DNA of 64,000 nucleotides from Desulfobulbaceae bacterium. Its GTDB lineage: Bacteria; Desulfobacterota; Desulfobulbia; Desulfobulbales; Desulfocapsaceae. The notes beneath the pieces are model-generated. The model saw nothing but the letters and a program-made list of their open reading frames with translations, did no database searches and was not told where the DNA came from. The stretch spans positions 1-64,000 of the forward strand of contig JAFLKM010000028.1 of NCBI GenBank assembly GCA_019163335.1. Reading direction: 5' to 3'. Below are positions 36,469 through 46,534 of this stretch, piece by piece. A program made the translations under genes and the position numbers. Numbering within the stretch: the stretch's first letter is position 1; each line of letters starts with the position of its first letter.

Positions 36469-37755
36469 TCAGTTCTGCTTTTGGATTTTTGCTATGATTC
36501 CGGTGGTGGAGGTTTTGGTGGTAAAGACGATGCGCACGACCTTGCCGCCGGCGGCCTTGACCTCTCCGGCGCCGACAATCGCCTCTTCCGGCCAGTCCGC
36601 GCCCTTTACCAACACCTGCGGCAGCAGGGCCGTTATCAAATTCAGCGGTGTTTCCTCGCTGAAAACAACCACGGCATCGACACAACCCAACGCAGCCAGC
36701 ACCCGCGCCCGCTGCAGCTCCTGATTAATCGGCCGGGTTTCCCCCTTGATTGAACGGATGGAATGATCACTGTTCAATCCAACCACCAGAAAGTCACCCT
36801 GTTTTCTCGCCTCTTGCAGATACTCCACGTGCCCGGCATGGAGAATGTCGAAGCAGCCATTGGTAAAGACGATGCGCTGGCCCAGTTTTTTCCGGCATTC
36901 CACCATTCGCACGCATTCGGCCAGGCTGACAATCTTGTCCTTGTCATCAAAGGCATAGCAGGCCGGGGCAACGGTACTGAACTTCTGACGCAGGAGCTGT
37001 TGCGCCGGCAGGTCGAGGGGGATTGACCGCAACTGTTCCTCCTCTCCCGCTTCCGCAAGAATTGCCCCACTTGGATCTATAAGCATCGAGTGACCACCCA
37101 GCCTGAGATCGTTGCCATCATTGCCTGCACCGCAGCCGTTGGCGGCAATGACAAAGGTCTGGTTCTCGATGGCCCGGGCCTGGAGCAGGGTCCGCCACTG
37201 GTCAATACGGGTCAGCGGCCATTGCGCTGAGACCACCAGCAGAGAGGCCCCCTGCTGACTTTGAACCTTGGCAATCTCGGGGAAACGCAGATCATAACAG
37301 ACCAGCCCACCGACCCGCCCAAAGGCGGTGTCCACCGGTCGGGGGCTGTCGCCTGCAGTCAGCCAATCATCCTCGTGCCAATAAGAAAAAAGATGCTGTT
37401 TACGAATCCGTCCGGCCAGGCCATGGCTGCTGTTGAAAAACAGGGTGTTATAGAGAGAAAGGCCGCGCTCATCCTCAACCCTTTCCACCAGGGTTCCGGC
37501 GATAACCATCTGATAGAGGGCGGCAAGCTCGCTGAGTTGCTCCAGAATCGAAGGGGTTTGGCGGCTCAGTTCGGCCAGTTGAGAATAGACAAAGCCGGTT
37601 GCCCACAGCTCCGGCAAAACCAGGAGCGTTCCCGGTGCGGGGGGAGAATGATGCAAGATTGCCCGCAAACGGGCAAGGTTTACTGCCGGTGCGGCGGGGG
37701 TAATGGCAGACTGGAAAAAACCAGCCGATGAAAAGAAGGGCAATTCAGGATTCAA
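36469..37755 (-). CDS. nitrilase-like amidohydrolase fused to RfaE2-type heptose-1-phosphate adenylyltransferase
   Basis: N-terminal GGLVCYDLRFPEIA nitrilase catalytic-Cys motif; C-terminal RIVFTNGCFDILHAGHVEYLQEA nucleotidyltransferase motif, one continuous 428-aa ORF. Confidence 0.88.
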   Translation of the reverse strand: MNPELPFFSSAGFFQSAITPAAPAVNLARLRAILHHSPPAPGTLLVLPELWATGFVYSQLAELSRQTPSILEQLSELAALYQMVIAGTLVERVEDERGLSLYNTLFFNSSHGLAGRIRKQHLFSYWHEDDWLTAGDSPRPVDTAFGRVGGLVCYDLRFPEIAKVQSQQGASLLVVSAQWPLTRIDQWRTLLQARAIENQTFVIAANGCGAGNDGNDLRLGGHSMLIDPSGAILAEAGEEEQLRSIPLDLPAQQLLRQKFSTVAPACYAFDDKDKIVSLAECVRMVECRKKLGQRIVFTNGCFDILHAGHVEYLQEARKQGDFLVVGLNSDHSIRSIKGETRPINQELQRARVLAALGCVDAVVVFSEETPLNLITALLPQVLVKGADWPEEAIVGAGEVKAAGGKVVRIVFTTKTSTTGIIAKIQKQN

Positions 37756-37765
37756 GAGATATTCC

Positions 37766-38500
37766 TCACACAGCAGAAGGGGAAGTCAAACCGGCCGGGG
37801 CTCCTTGGGACAGTTCCGCCACGGTGGCAAGCCTGATCTGTCCCTGTTCATAAAGCCGGACCAGACCAGTGTCTGTGGCCAGGGGAAGCAATGCCGTCTT
37901 CAGGCTCACGGCACCATCAACCATGGCGTCCTGCAGACGAGCAAGGGCCCAACCGGCCAGCCCCCGCACGCCCACATCCTCGGATTGCAGACAAGGCAGC
38001 AGATCAGCCACGACGCCGCGGGCCACCAGTTCCTTCGCCCGACCCGCCGCCAGCCTGCCGATTCCCCACACCACACCCCGTTGCAGGGCAGGCAGCTCGA
38101 TATAGTTTCCGTCCTGATGGGCAAGGGGGCCATCAGGACGGAGATAAGAAATCAGCATGTGCAGATACTCCCCGGCCAGCCGCTCATGGTGCAGCATGAT
38201 CTCTGCCATCGCCTCGGGTGCGCCCCAGCCGATACCGCCGGACTCGTCATTGAGGCTCCAGAGAAAGCGCCGCATGACAATCCTCGCCGCCTCCATGTCC
38301 TGATCAGCCAGACGTGGCACCACCTGCCCAAAGAGACTGATCGCATGCCAGCGCACCAGCTCCTCAGGCCGCGACAGGCCGGAGAAAAGAGGATTCACCA
38401 GGTCTTTCTCAGGATACCTGCGCATTGCATCGCCTATCCGCTCAAGATCGGGCAAGGCAAGAAGACCCAGTACCTCCTGTTTGATTGCTCTGCTGCTCAT
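37766..38500 (-). CDS. DVU0298-like HEAT-repeat protein
   Basis: VVNPLFS-type segment and RRFLWSLNDESGGIGWGAPEAMAEIM signature. Confidence 0.8.
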   Translation of the reverse strand: MSSRAIKQEVLGLLALPDLERIGDAMRRYPEKDLVNPLFSGLSRPEELVRWHAISLFGQVVPRLADQDMEAARIVMRRFLWSLNDESGGIGWGAPEAMAEIMLHHERLAGEYLHMLISYLRPDGPLAHQDGNYIELPALQRGVVWGIGRLAAGRAKELVARGVVADLLPCLQSEDVGVRGLAGWALARLQDAMVDGAVSLKTALLPLATDTGLVRLYEQGQIRLATVAELSQGAPAGLTSPSAV

Positions 38501-38617
38501 GGGTGTCGAGACTGAAGGCTGAAGGCTTAAGACTGAAAGGGTTGTCAGAACCGACTCACCTGCTCACTGAGCAACGATTTCCCTTCAGCCTTCCGCCCAT
38601 CACCCTGTTTTTTTTTG

Positions 38618-39124
38618 TTATTGTTTAACCGGCATGACAAAAACCCGCTTCCCGAGCTCGCTGTCCAGGAAGAACAGGCCGCTGGAGTCCTTGCCGATAA
38701 GCCGAAGACGGTCAACAATCTGCCCCACCGATGCCTCCTCCTCAACCTGCTCAGTGATAAACCAGTCAAGGAAGGCCTTGGCGGCATGATCCCGGGTATC
38801 CTGGGCTACATCGATGAGATTGTTGATCAGGGAGGTCACATGCTGCTCATGGGCAAGGATATGTTCAAAGGCAAGCAGAGGGCTTTCCCACTTTTCTTCC
38901 GGCTTGGCAATGGCCTCAAGCTTTGCCTTTCCCCCGCGTTCATGGATATAATTATACATCTTGATACCATGAAACATCTCTTCCTGCACCTGAGCCCGCA
39001 TCCAGGCGGCAAAACCGGACAGACTGATGGACTGGAAATAGGATTCCATGGACAGATAGAGATAACTGGAATACAACTCGGCATTCACCTGCTTGTTAAA
39101 GGCCTTTTCCATTTCCTTTTTCAT
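38618..39124 (-). CDS. ftnA: ferritin
   Basis: FNKQVNAELYSSYLYLSMESYF; EEMFHGIKMYNYIHERGGK; FLDWFITEQVEEE. Confidence 0.93.
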   Translation of the reverse strand: MKKEMEKAFNKQVNAELYSSYLYLSMESYFQSISLSGFAAWMRAQVQEEMFHGIKMYNYIHERGGKAKLEAIAKPEEKWESPLLAFEHILAHEQHVTSLINNLIDVAQDTRDHAAKAFLDWFITEQVEEEASVGQIVDRLRLIGKDSSGLFFLDSELGKRVFVMPVKQ

Positions 39125-39192
39125 TGTTTGAATCTCCTTGTAAAATTTGAGGGTTTCCGGCAGGGATCATTCCGGCCTTTCCGTTGGCCATT

Positions 39193-39228
39193 TTTATTAG
39201 TGCTTTTCATCGGGGCTTGTTATCCATT
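39193..39228 (-). repeat. degenerate copy E of the dispersed element, palindromic core lost
   Basis: Reverse complement reads ataacaagCCCCGATGAAAAGCACTAATAAAAATGG, joining both ends of the consensus. Confidence 0.35.
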
Positions 39229-39302
39229 GATACTCGAACGACATCTCCAACGCATTCGTGGAATAGCAAAACAGTTATGAGAAAATAATACCGGTTCAGG
39301 CA

Positions 39303-39800
39303 ATGGCAACCGAAAGGAGGAAGAAAAAGATGATCGATCGACAATTCATAGCAGAGGCAATCCGTCTGGCAGGAGAGAAAATGGCGGCAGGAGAAGGCGG
39401 CCCCTTTGGTGCTCTGATAGTGCGGGACGGAGCCATCATCGCCCGAGGCTGGAACAAGGTTACCAGCAGCAACGATCCCACCGCCCATGCCGAAATCGTC
39501 GCCATCCGCAACGCCTGCAGCACTATGCAGTCCTTTGACTTGAGCGGATGTGAGCTCTTTGTAAACTGTGAGCCCTGTCCCATGTGCCTGGCAGCGGCGT
39601 ACTGGGCCCGGCTGAGCCGCATCGTCTATGGAGCCGACCATAATGACGCGGCCACCATTGGTTTTGCCGATGCCTTTATTTACCAGGAGTTGGCTCTGCA
39701 ACCAACTGACAGAAAGCTGGTAACGCAGCAACTCATGGCTCAGGAGGCACGACAGGGGCTTTCGCGCTGGCTGGATCTGGAGGACAAGATTCTCTATTGA
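39303..39800 (+). CDS. nucleoside/guanine deaminase (CDA fold)
   Basis: TAHAEIVAIRNAC and NCEPCPMCLAAAYWARLSRIVYG zinc motifs. Confidence 0.9.
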   Translation: MATERRKKKMIDRQFIAEAIRLAGEKMAAGEGGPFGALIVRDGAIIARGWNKVTSSNDPTAHAEIVAIRNACSTMQSFDLSGCELFVNCEPCPMCLAAAYWARLSRIVYGADHNDAATIGFADAFIYQELALQPTDRKLVTQQLMAQEARQGLSRWLDLEDKILY

Positions 39801-39860
39801 GATACTCCAGGCCAGAAGGGGTGTTGCAAACACAGCAAAAACATGGGATCTCCGGCTTGC

Positions 39861-40934
39861 TCAGGAGTTCAGATCATCAAGCCGCTTCATGCCCTCCATC
39901 AACATCCCCATAAACCCGCCAATGGCTTCGTAGCGCAAATCCGCCCGAGAGAGCCCCTGGATAAACTTGAACCGACCGTCTTTGAGGGCAAGCACCCGGT
40001 AAAAAGCCTCCTGGCCATCCTTGCCATCGATGGCGGCATACACCAACTCGCCCTCCTTAAACAGCAGCTGCCCCTTGCTGGTGCCGATCTCGATCTTCAA
40101 ATAGCCGGTTTTCTGATTCGAGTTAATCATCTGCAACAGCTCAACCGGCGGGATATCAGAGAACTGGCCAACCATACCGGAGGAAAGCTCTTCCGCCCGC
40201 TGCTGGTTAATCGTTGTAATTCTGTTCACCAGCAGCTTATAGAAAAAGACCTGGAGGCCGGGAAATCGGACCTGCATATGGCGAAAGTTCTTTTTACTCA
40301 GGGTCGCAAGCTCCGTGGGTTCGGCGGCCATGATGGTGGTGGTCACGGTTTCCCCTGAGAGCAGACTCATCTCGCCAAAGACCGCGCCCTTGCCCATCTC
40401 AGCCAGGGTCACCCCATCTTCATCCATGACCTCCACCCGTCCGGAAAGGATGATATAGAGATGATCCCCGACATCCCCTTTTTGCAGGATCGGGAAGCCC
40501 CAGGGACACTTTTCAAGCTTCAGCAAGGTCGCGAGATCCTGCAGATCCTCATCACTCAGGGGCTGAAAGATCTGGATTCCCCGGAGCAGGCTGGCAAACT
40601 GGGAGATATCTTTTAATTTTTCTTTCCGGTCGGCTGCCGCCAGCAGCTTCATCTGGACAGTGGCAAATTCCTTCTCCTGCTTGTATTCAAAACTGATCCG
40701 ACCGTCACAGCCACCACAGTCAAACTGGTTTTTCTTTCGTGTTCCCTGCAGATAATGTTCATAGGCCACATCCTCAGAAACCAGATGGATAATGTCCTGG
40801 GCAAGAATCAAACAGGTGGACTTCCCCGCCGGCAGCCGCATCACCCCACCATCGACGTAGATTTCCTCTCCCACATTGTAAAGCGGACAGTTCCGTTCTT
40901 CGGTAATTACAAAAACACCGTTACGAAGTCGCAT
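39861..40934 (-). CDS. cyclic-nucleotide-binding protein with DUF4388 (PATAN-like) C-terminus
   Basis: cNMP domain GDHLYIILSGRVEVMDEDG...VFGEMSLLSGE; C-terminal ELLQMINSNQKTGYLKIEIGTSKGQLLFKEGELVYA. Confidence 0.85.
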   Translation of the reverse strand: MRLRNGVFVITEERNCPLYNVGEEIYVDGGVMRLPAGKSTCLILAQDIIHLVSEDVAYEHYLQGTRKKNQFDCGGCDGRISFEYKQEKEFATVQMKLLAAADRKEKLKDISQFASLLRGIQIFQPLSDEDLQDLATLLKLEKCPWGFPILQKGDVGDHLYIILSGRVEVMDEDGVTLAEMGKGAVFGEMSLLSGETVTTTIMAAEPTELATLSKKNFRHMQVRFPGLQVFFYKLLVNRITTINQQRAEELSSGMVGQFSDIPPVELLQMINSNQKTGYLKIEIGTSKGQLLFKEGELVYAAIDGKDGQEAFYRVLALKDGRFKFIQGLSRADLRYEAIGGFMGMLMEGMKRLDDLNS

Positions 40935-41018
40935 TGTATTCCTGACCGGGAAAGAAAACAGAGCCTATGAAAAAAAGGCGGCACAGCAGAATATCTGGCC
41001 CTTTCGGCAACGCCATGA

Positions 41019-41351
41019 TCAGTCAGAGCGGCCAAACAACATATAAATGATAAGGGCCAGAACACCGGCACCACCAAAGAGCACCGGCAGGACCTTGTTC
41101 ATCTGCAGATGACCATCCACCACCATGGTCTGCATATAGTCAAGACCACTGACCCACCACACCCCCACAAAAAGGCCGATGATAACCAGATCTTTGAAAG
41201 ACTGCTTGTAGAGAAGATACACAACAAGGGCGACGAACGGCACAAGAAACCAGGGATTGGTAAAGAGTCCCTGGTAGTCCACGTCCTTGACCTGCTGCTG
41301 GAGATGGGTGGATTCAACCCAGGCCAGGATGCTGTTTACAAAATCAGCCAT
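41019..41351 (-). CDS. small membrane protein of unknown function
   Basis: 110 aa, 3 hydrophobic segments; overlaps the end of the thiC-like gene. Confidence 0.7.
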   Translation of the reverse strand: MADFVNSILAWVESTHLQQQVKDVDYQGLFTNPWFLVPFVALVVYLLYKQSFKDLVIIGLFVGVWWVSGLDYMQTMVVDGHLQMNKVLPVLFGGAGVLALIIYMLFGRSD

Positions 41352-42681
41352 TTGTTTTACACCCCTTTTCCGTTTCCTTTTTTTCCATCTTCTCTATATT
41401 GACCTGGGAGCGGTTGAACACCTGGATGGCACAATAGGAACCGCACATGGAACAGGCCGGGGTTTTATCGCTGCCCCCTTCATGGCGAAAGCGGGCCGCT
41501 TTTTCCGGATCCAGCGACAGATCAATCTGTCCTTTCCAGTCCAATTTATTGCGCCGCTCAGCCATCATCCGGTCACGCTCCATAGCCCCCGGCACTCCCT
41601 TCACCAGATCAGCAGCGTGGGCCGCGATCTTCGAGGCAATTACCCCTTCATGCACATCATCGATACTGGGCAGTTTCAGGTGCTCGGCAGGGGTCACATA
41701 ACAAAGATAGTCGGCTCCGGCAGCAGCAGCAATGGCCCCGCCAATGGCACCGGTTATATGATCATAACCGGGCGCGATATCAGTCACAAGGGGCCCAAGG
41801 ACATAAAAAGGGGCGTTCTTGCAGATCTTCTTCTGGAGCAGGACATTGGCGGCAATCTGATCCATGGGCATATGACCAGGCCCCTCGATGATCACCTGCA
41901 CCCCGGCATCCCAAGCCCGCTCAGTAAGCTCGCCCAGATGGATCAGCTCCTGGATCTGATTGCGATCAGTGGCATCGGCCAGGCAGCCGGGTCGCACCCC
42001 GTCCCCCAGACTCAAGGTCACCTCATGCTCCTTAAGAATTGCCAGCAGATCATCAAAATACTCAAACATCGGATTCTCTTTATTGTGATGGCTCATCCAC
42101 TCAAGGGTAAAGGAACCACCACGGCTGACCACTCCCATGACCCGCTTCTGCCGGCTCAGGCGTTTCTGCAGATCACGATTAATGCCGCAGTGGATGGTCA
42201 TGAAATCAACCCCATCCATGGCCTGTTTTTCAATGACCTTGAACATCTCATCGACGGTGACATCTACAATATCTTTTTTCTGCCGCTCCACGACCTCGGC
42301 CACGGCCTGATAGATCGGGACAGTGCCCAGCGGCACCGGACAGTTGGCGAGGATACCCCGGCGCACGGCATCCAGATCACCGCCCATGGATAGATCCATC
42401 ACCGTATCAGCTCCCGCCTTGACCGCCACCCGCAATTTTTCCAGCTCTTCCTCAAGGCTGGCAATGTCCCTGGAAGAGCCAATGTTGGCATTCACCTTGG
42501 TAGAGGTATTCTTGCCAATGCCAATAATTTTCTCAAAATCATGATGACGATTTTTGGTAATGGCAATGGTTCCCAGGGCCACACCAGCCATCAGTTGGTC
42601 AACCGGAAGGGATTCATAGCGCGCACAGGCTTCAAACAGAGGGGTGACGACACCATTGCGTGCGTCCTCGCGAATACTCAT
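41344..42681 (-). CDS. thiC: ThiC-like radical SAM phosphomethylpyrimidine synthase (BzaF not excluded)
   Basis: TKVNANIGSS; TVMDLSMGGD; EGPGHMPMDQ; C-terminal CSMCGSYCAI. Confidence 0.85.
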   Translation of the reverse strand: MSIREDARNGVVTPLFEACARYESLPVDQLMAGVALGTIAITKNRHHDFEKIIGIGKNTSTKVNANIGSSRDIASLEEELEKLRVAVKAGADTVMDLSMGGDLDAVRRGILANCPVPLGTVPIYQAVAEVVERQKKDIVDVTVDEMFKVIEKQAMDGVDFMTIHCGINRDLQKRLSRQKRVMGVVSRGGSFTLEWMSHHNKENPMFEYFDDLLAILKEHEVTLSLGDGVRPGCLADATDRNQIQELIHLGELTERAWDAGVQVIIEGPGHMPMDQIAANVLLQKKICKNAPFYVLGPLVTDIAPGYDHITGAIGGAIAAAAGADYLCYVTPAEHLKLPSIDDVHEGVIASKIAAHAADLVKGVPGAMERDRMMAERRNKLDWKGQIDLSLDPEKAARFRHEGGSDKTPACSMCGSYCAIQVFNRSQVNIEKMEKKETEKGCKTNG

Positions 42682-42975
42682 AATTTTCTTACTCCTTACT
42701 AAGTAACAAAAAATACCAGAAAATCAGTACAGTTAATAAAAATGATGGATCGGACTGCATTTTCCCGGTCCTCACAGAAACAACAACAAACATGTTTCAT
42801 CCTATATATACTGTCTTGACAATGTTCTCAAGCATCACCTTCTCAACAGGTAATTCCGCCATCCAAAGAGATACCCCCACCCCAGACGTTCTCGGGGTTA
42901 CAGGAGAGAGAGCCGCCGCCATCCTCTTTAACGAAAAAATAATAAATAAGCGCCTTTTTCGGATACCAAAATGTC

Positions 42976-43004
42976 TTGACAATGTGTATTCTTAGCTCGT
43001 TAAT
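42976..43004 (+). promoter_or_regulatory. candidate sigma70-type promoter upstream of the gsp operon
   Basis: TTGACA - 17 nt - GTTAAT. Confidence 0.35.
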
Positions 43005-43222
43005 ACTTCTACGTTTCTTTTTCTGTAACTATCCAGCTTATTGCCGGAAAGGAAGTAAAACCAGGTATTGTAACTAATCAGTAGTGCCCCATATGCGAGA
43101 AAGAGGCTTGCGAAGTGTACTGGTTCGTATATGAGCAGGCCAATGACAAAGCAGATGGGGAGTGCTACTGGCTAGTTACCTTTTTCTTCCATTCTCTCTC
43201 ACAGACAAAACCATAAATAATT

Positions 43223-43717
43223 ATGAACTTTTCATCCAAAAATCCACCCCAGCCCCCAGCCCCCTCCCCAAATGGTGTTCGGCGCCGTCTTTCAGAGGCT
43301 GGCTTCACCCTTATCGAACTGCTGGTTGTCCTTATTATTATCGGCATTCTCGCCGGTTATGTTGGCCCGAAGATCATGGGACATCCGGAAGAGGCCAAGC
43401 GAACCATGGCGACGGTGCAGATCACCAGCCTGGAAACAGCCCTGGAAACCTATAAGCTTGACAATGGGGCCTATCCCTCCACGGAACAGGGACTGCAGGC
43501 CTTAATAGAAGCACCCACCACTGGAAGACTTCCGAAAAAATGGCGGACAGGGGGCTATCTCACGAAAGGAAAACTCCCCAAAGACCCTTGGGGCAACGAT
43601 TTCGTTTATCTCTGCCCGGGAACGCACAGCGACTTTGATATCACCTCCTATGGCAATGATGGTCAGGCCGGCGGTGAAGGGGATGACGCAGATGTCAATA
43701 ACTGGGCCAATGAATAA
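43223..43717 (+). CDS. gspG: type II secretion major pseudopilin
   Basis: GFTLIELLVVLIIIGILAGYVGPKIM; LDNGAYPSTEQGLQALI; PWGNDFVY. Confidence 0.95.
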   Translation: MNFSSKNPPQPPAPSPNGVRRRLSEAGFTLIELLVVLIIIGILAGYVGPKIMGHPEEAKRTMATVQITSLETALETYKLDNGAYPSTEQGLQALIEAPTTGRLPKKWRTGGYLTKGKLPKDPWGNDFVYLCPGTHSDFDITSYGNDGQAGGEGDDADVNNWANE

Positions 43718-43734
43718 GCGGATCGTCTTGCGCC

Positions 43735-44343
43735 ATGTGCGGCAACACCATGAAACATAGCGACGGGATCGTCAAGCAAGCTCAGAAACTCTCCAACTCC
43801 TGTTCTCTCTGTGCCAAGCGTCCACCTTTTTCAGCACGACTTAGAAACCGGCAGGGATTCACTCTGCTGGAGCTTATCATTGTCTGCCTGCTGATCACGA
43901 TCAGCCTGGCCTTCAGTGTGCCCGCGCTCCGACAGACCCTGGTGATTGACCAGCTTGCCGCAAACTCCCGCAAGGTCATCGCCCTGATCAGAGAGGTCCG
44001 ACTGCTCGCCACTCAGGAGCAACAACCCTATCTGATCCACTTCGATCTTGATAAAAAAAAGATATGGTACCGCGCCGATGTCGCCACCCCAAAAGAAGAG
44101 CAACAACATCCGGACTCGCAACCAGGCATCCAGTTTCCCCCATCCGTTCATTTCAAGGATATTCAAAGCGGCACAACGGAGAAAAAGCAATCCGGTGAAC
44201 TCGCCCTGTGGATCAACAGACAGGGATACATGGAGCAGACCATTCTCCATCTGGCCGATGACCAGGACAACATCATCAGCCTGGTCATTTCGCCCTTTCT
44301 CAGCACCATAAAAGCCAATGACAGCTATATCAGCCTGGATTAA
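43735..44343 (+). CDS. gspH: type II secretion minor pseudopilin H
   Basis: QGFTLLELIIVCLLITISLAF prepilin motif; position in operon. Confidence 0.8.
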   Translation: MCGNTMKHSDGIVKQAQKLSNSCSLCAKRPPFSARLRNRQGFTLLELIIVCLLITISLAFSVPALRQTLVIDQLAANSRKVIALIREVRLLATQEQQPYLIHFDLDKKKIWYRADVATPKEEQQHPDSQPGIQFPPSVHFKDIQSGTTEKKQSGELALWINRQGYMEQTILHLADDQDNIISLVISPFLSTIKANDSYISLD

Positions 44344-44794
44344 GGGCCAGGGCGCTCTGCCTCAAGCGTGTTTCCTTTCCAACCGTCCATCGCCGCAACT
44401 TCCACGGCAAGGGGGTTTCACCCTTCTTGAGGTGATGATTGCCATTGCCCTGCTTGCCATTGCCCTGACCACCCTGTTTGGCTCACAGGCCCAGAGCGTT
44501 TCACTCGCCGCAACGGTCAGATTCAACACCCAGGCACCCCTTCTTGCCCAGCTGAAAATGGCGGAATTAACTGGAAGTGCTGACCGGCCTGCCGCCGACA
44601 GTGGTGATTTCGGCGAGGACTTCCCAGGCTTTCAGTGGCAGTTAGAGTCAAAAGAGGTACTGCTCGCAACATCCAAGATCGTAAACAAGCTGTCTGATTC
44701 ACTGCAGCGCCTGATCCTGACTGTCTCCTGGGGCGAGAAAGGACAGTATTCCTATCAGCTGGAAAGCTATGTGCTCAAAAAGCCGGAGCCGTGA
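44318..44794 (+). CDS. gspI: type II secretion minor pseudopilin I
   Basis: GGFTLLEVMIAIALLAIALTTLFG; position in operon. Confidence 0.82.
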   Translation: MTAISAWIKGQGALPQACFLSNRPSPQLPRQGGFTLLEVMIAIALLAIALTTLFGSQAQSVSLAATVRFNTQAPLLAQLKMAELTGSADRPAADSGDFGEDFPGFQWQLESKEVLLATSKIVNKLSDSLQRLILTVSWGEKGQYSYQLESYVLKKPEP

Positions 44795-45483
44795 TGCAGT
44801 CAAGACCTCATCCAAACCACGGCTTTACCCTGCTTGAGATCCTGATGGCGATTTCGATCTTCGCCATCGTCATCTCCCTGGCCTATGGCGCATACCGATC
44901 CACCTTTCGCATCATCGACCACACAGAATCACAGACCGAGATCTACAATCAGGCCCGCATCGCCATGGACCGAATCAGCAACGACCTCGGCTCCCTGTAC
45001 CTGGGAAGCAAGGGCTCTCTCCAGGGTAAGGCACAGACCCTTGGTAACAAACAGGCCGACACCATCCAGTTCACCTCCACCGCTCATCTTGTCCTGAACC
45101 GGGAAGAACAGGCTGCTGGACTTGCGACGATCAGCTATACCGTCGTAGAAGATCCCGATACCCGGGAATTAAGCCTTCTGCGTCACGATCAGGCCTTTCG
45201 TCCCAGTGAAAATGAAGAACCGGTCTTAGGTAAAGGGCTGCTTCTCTGTGAGGGGCTGCAAGAAGTAAGGCTTGTCTATTATGATACCAAGGGCGAGCAG
45301 AAAGACAGCTGGGACAGTAAAGAGATTGAAAAAGCAGATACCAATGCCAAGGCGCTTCCAGAGAGAATTGAGGTCAGCCTCCTCTTTGCTGATCCGGTCG
45401 CAGGCGGCAAGCCGATTCGTTTTAGCACGGGGGTTACGTTTCCGACCGGCAAGCCTGCAGCTTCTTCGGAAAAGAGCCAATAA
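44791..45483 (+). CDS. gspJ: type II secretion minor pseudopilin J
   Basis: HGFTLLEILMAISIFAIVISLAYGAYRS; position in operon. Confidence 0.85.
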   Translation: MMQSRPHPNHGFTLLEILMAISIFAIVISLAYGAYRSTFRIIDHTESQTEIYNQARIAMDRISNDLGSLYLGSKGSLQGKAQTLGNKQADTIQFTSTAHLVLNREEQAAGLATISYTVVEDPDTRELSLLRHDQAFRPSENEEPVLGKGLLLCEGLQEVRLVYYDTKGEQKDSWDSKEIEKADTNAKALPERIEVSLLFADPVAGGKPIRFSTGVTFPTGKPAASSEKSQ

Positions 45484-45484
45484 G

Positions 45485-46531
45485 ATGACCACGAATGCAA
45501 TCGCCGCCTGGCAAAGGCCCCTTGGAAACCGACATGGCATGGCCCTGTTGATTGTCCTGTCCGTCGTCAGCCTGATTGTCGTCCTGACCATCCAGTTCAA
45601 TAAAAATATGCGGCAAAACCTTATCACCTCAGGTCTTGCCGGCAACGCTGTCAAACTTGAGGCCATGGCCAGGTCGGGAATCAACCTGGCCATGGCCGTG
45701 CTCGACAAAGATGCCAAAGAAAATGAATACGATTCTCTCCAGGATTCCTGGGCGGTTCTGGCACAGGAGAATCTGTCACCGCTCTTTGATGGCGGACTGC
45801 TCACCGTTGAAATCACTGACAACAACGGCAGATTCCAGATCAACAGTCTCGTCCAGAGCAAGACCAGTGAACAGACGAATCAAAGCCCGCAACAGGCAAA
45901 TACCCTCGAGCGGGCTACCCGTAATGTTTTGTTGCGCTTGCTCCGGAATGAGCCATTTGCCTTGGAAGACAGCGAGGCAAGAACCATTATCGATTCACTG
46001 ATCGACTGGATTGATGCCGATGACGGTGACTGGGAGCAGGAGCTTGGCGCCGAATCCAGCTATTACCAGTCGTTAAAGACACCCTATCCCTGCAAAAACG
46101 GCCCCATAGAGTTTATCGAAGAACTCCTGCTGGTGAAAGGGATCACCCCGGAACTCTTCTATGGCACAAAAGATCATCCCGGACTGGCCAGGCTCCTGAC
46201 CACCCAGGGGACTGATGGAAAGATTAACATCAACACCGCCGACCCATTACTTCTTCAAGCCCTGCATGAAGATTTGACCAAACAAATGGCGGATGATATG
46301 CTGGCCTTTAGGGAAGATGCCAACAATAAAGACACTTTGGCCTCAATAAAATGGATCTCGGAGGTCCTTCCTTCCCTGAGCGGACAAAATGGGGTAAAGA
46401 ATATTACAGTGAAAAGCAGCTCGTATACTGTGCTGGCAGAGGCCCGACTCGATTCATCGCAAAAGAAAATTATGGCAACCATGCAACGAGACTCCCAAAA
46501 GACTACCCTCCTTCAGTGGAAAGTTGATTAG
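45485..46531 (+). CDS. gspK: type II secretion minor pseudopilin K
   Basis: HGMALLIVLSVVSLIVVLTIQFN; DSLIDWIDADD; KININTAD. Confidence 0.88.
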   Translation: MTTNAIAAWQRPLGNRHGMALLIVLSVVSLIVVLTIQFNKNMRQNLITSGLAGNAVKLEAMARSGINLAMAVLDKDAKENEYDSLQDSWAVLAQENLSPLFDGGLLTVEITDNNGRFQINSLVQSKTSEQTNQSPQQANTLERATRNVLLRLLRNEPFALEDSEARTIIDSLIDWIDADDGDWEQELGAESSYYQSLKTPYPCKNGPIEFIEELLLVKGITPELFYGTKDHPGLARLLTTQGTDGKININTADPLLLQALHEDLTKQMADDMLAFREDANNKDTLASIKWISEVLPSLSGQNGVKNITVKSSSYTVLAEARLDSSQKKIMATMQRDSQKTTLLQWKVD

Positions 46532-46534
46532 CCA

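Noticed and set aside
42690-43000. TPP or cobalamin riboswitch upstream of the thiC-like gene
   Set aside because: No THI-box or B12-box consensus seen on either strand by eye; needs a covariance scan
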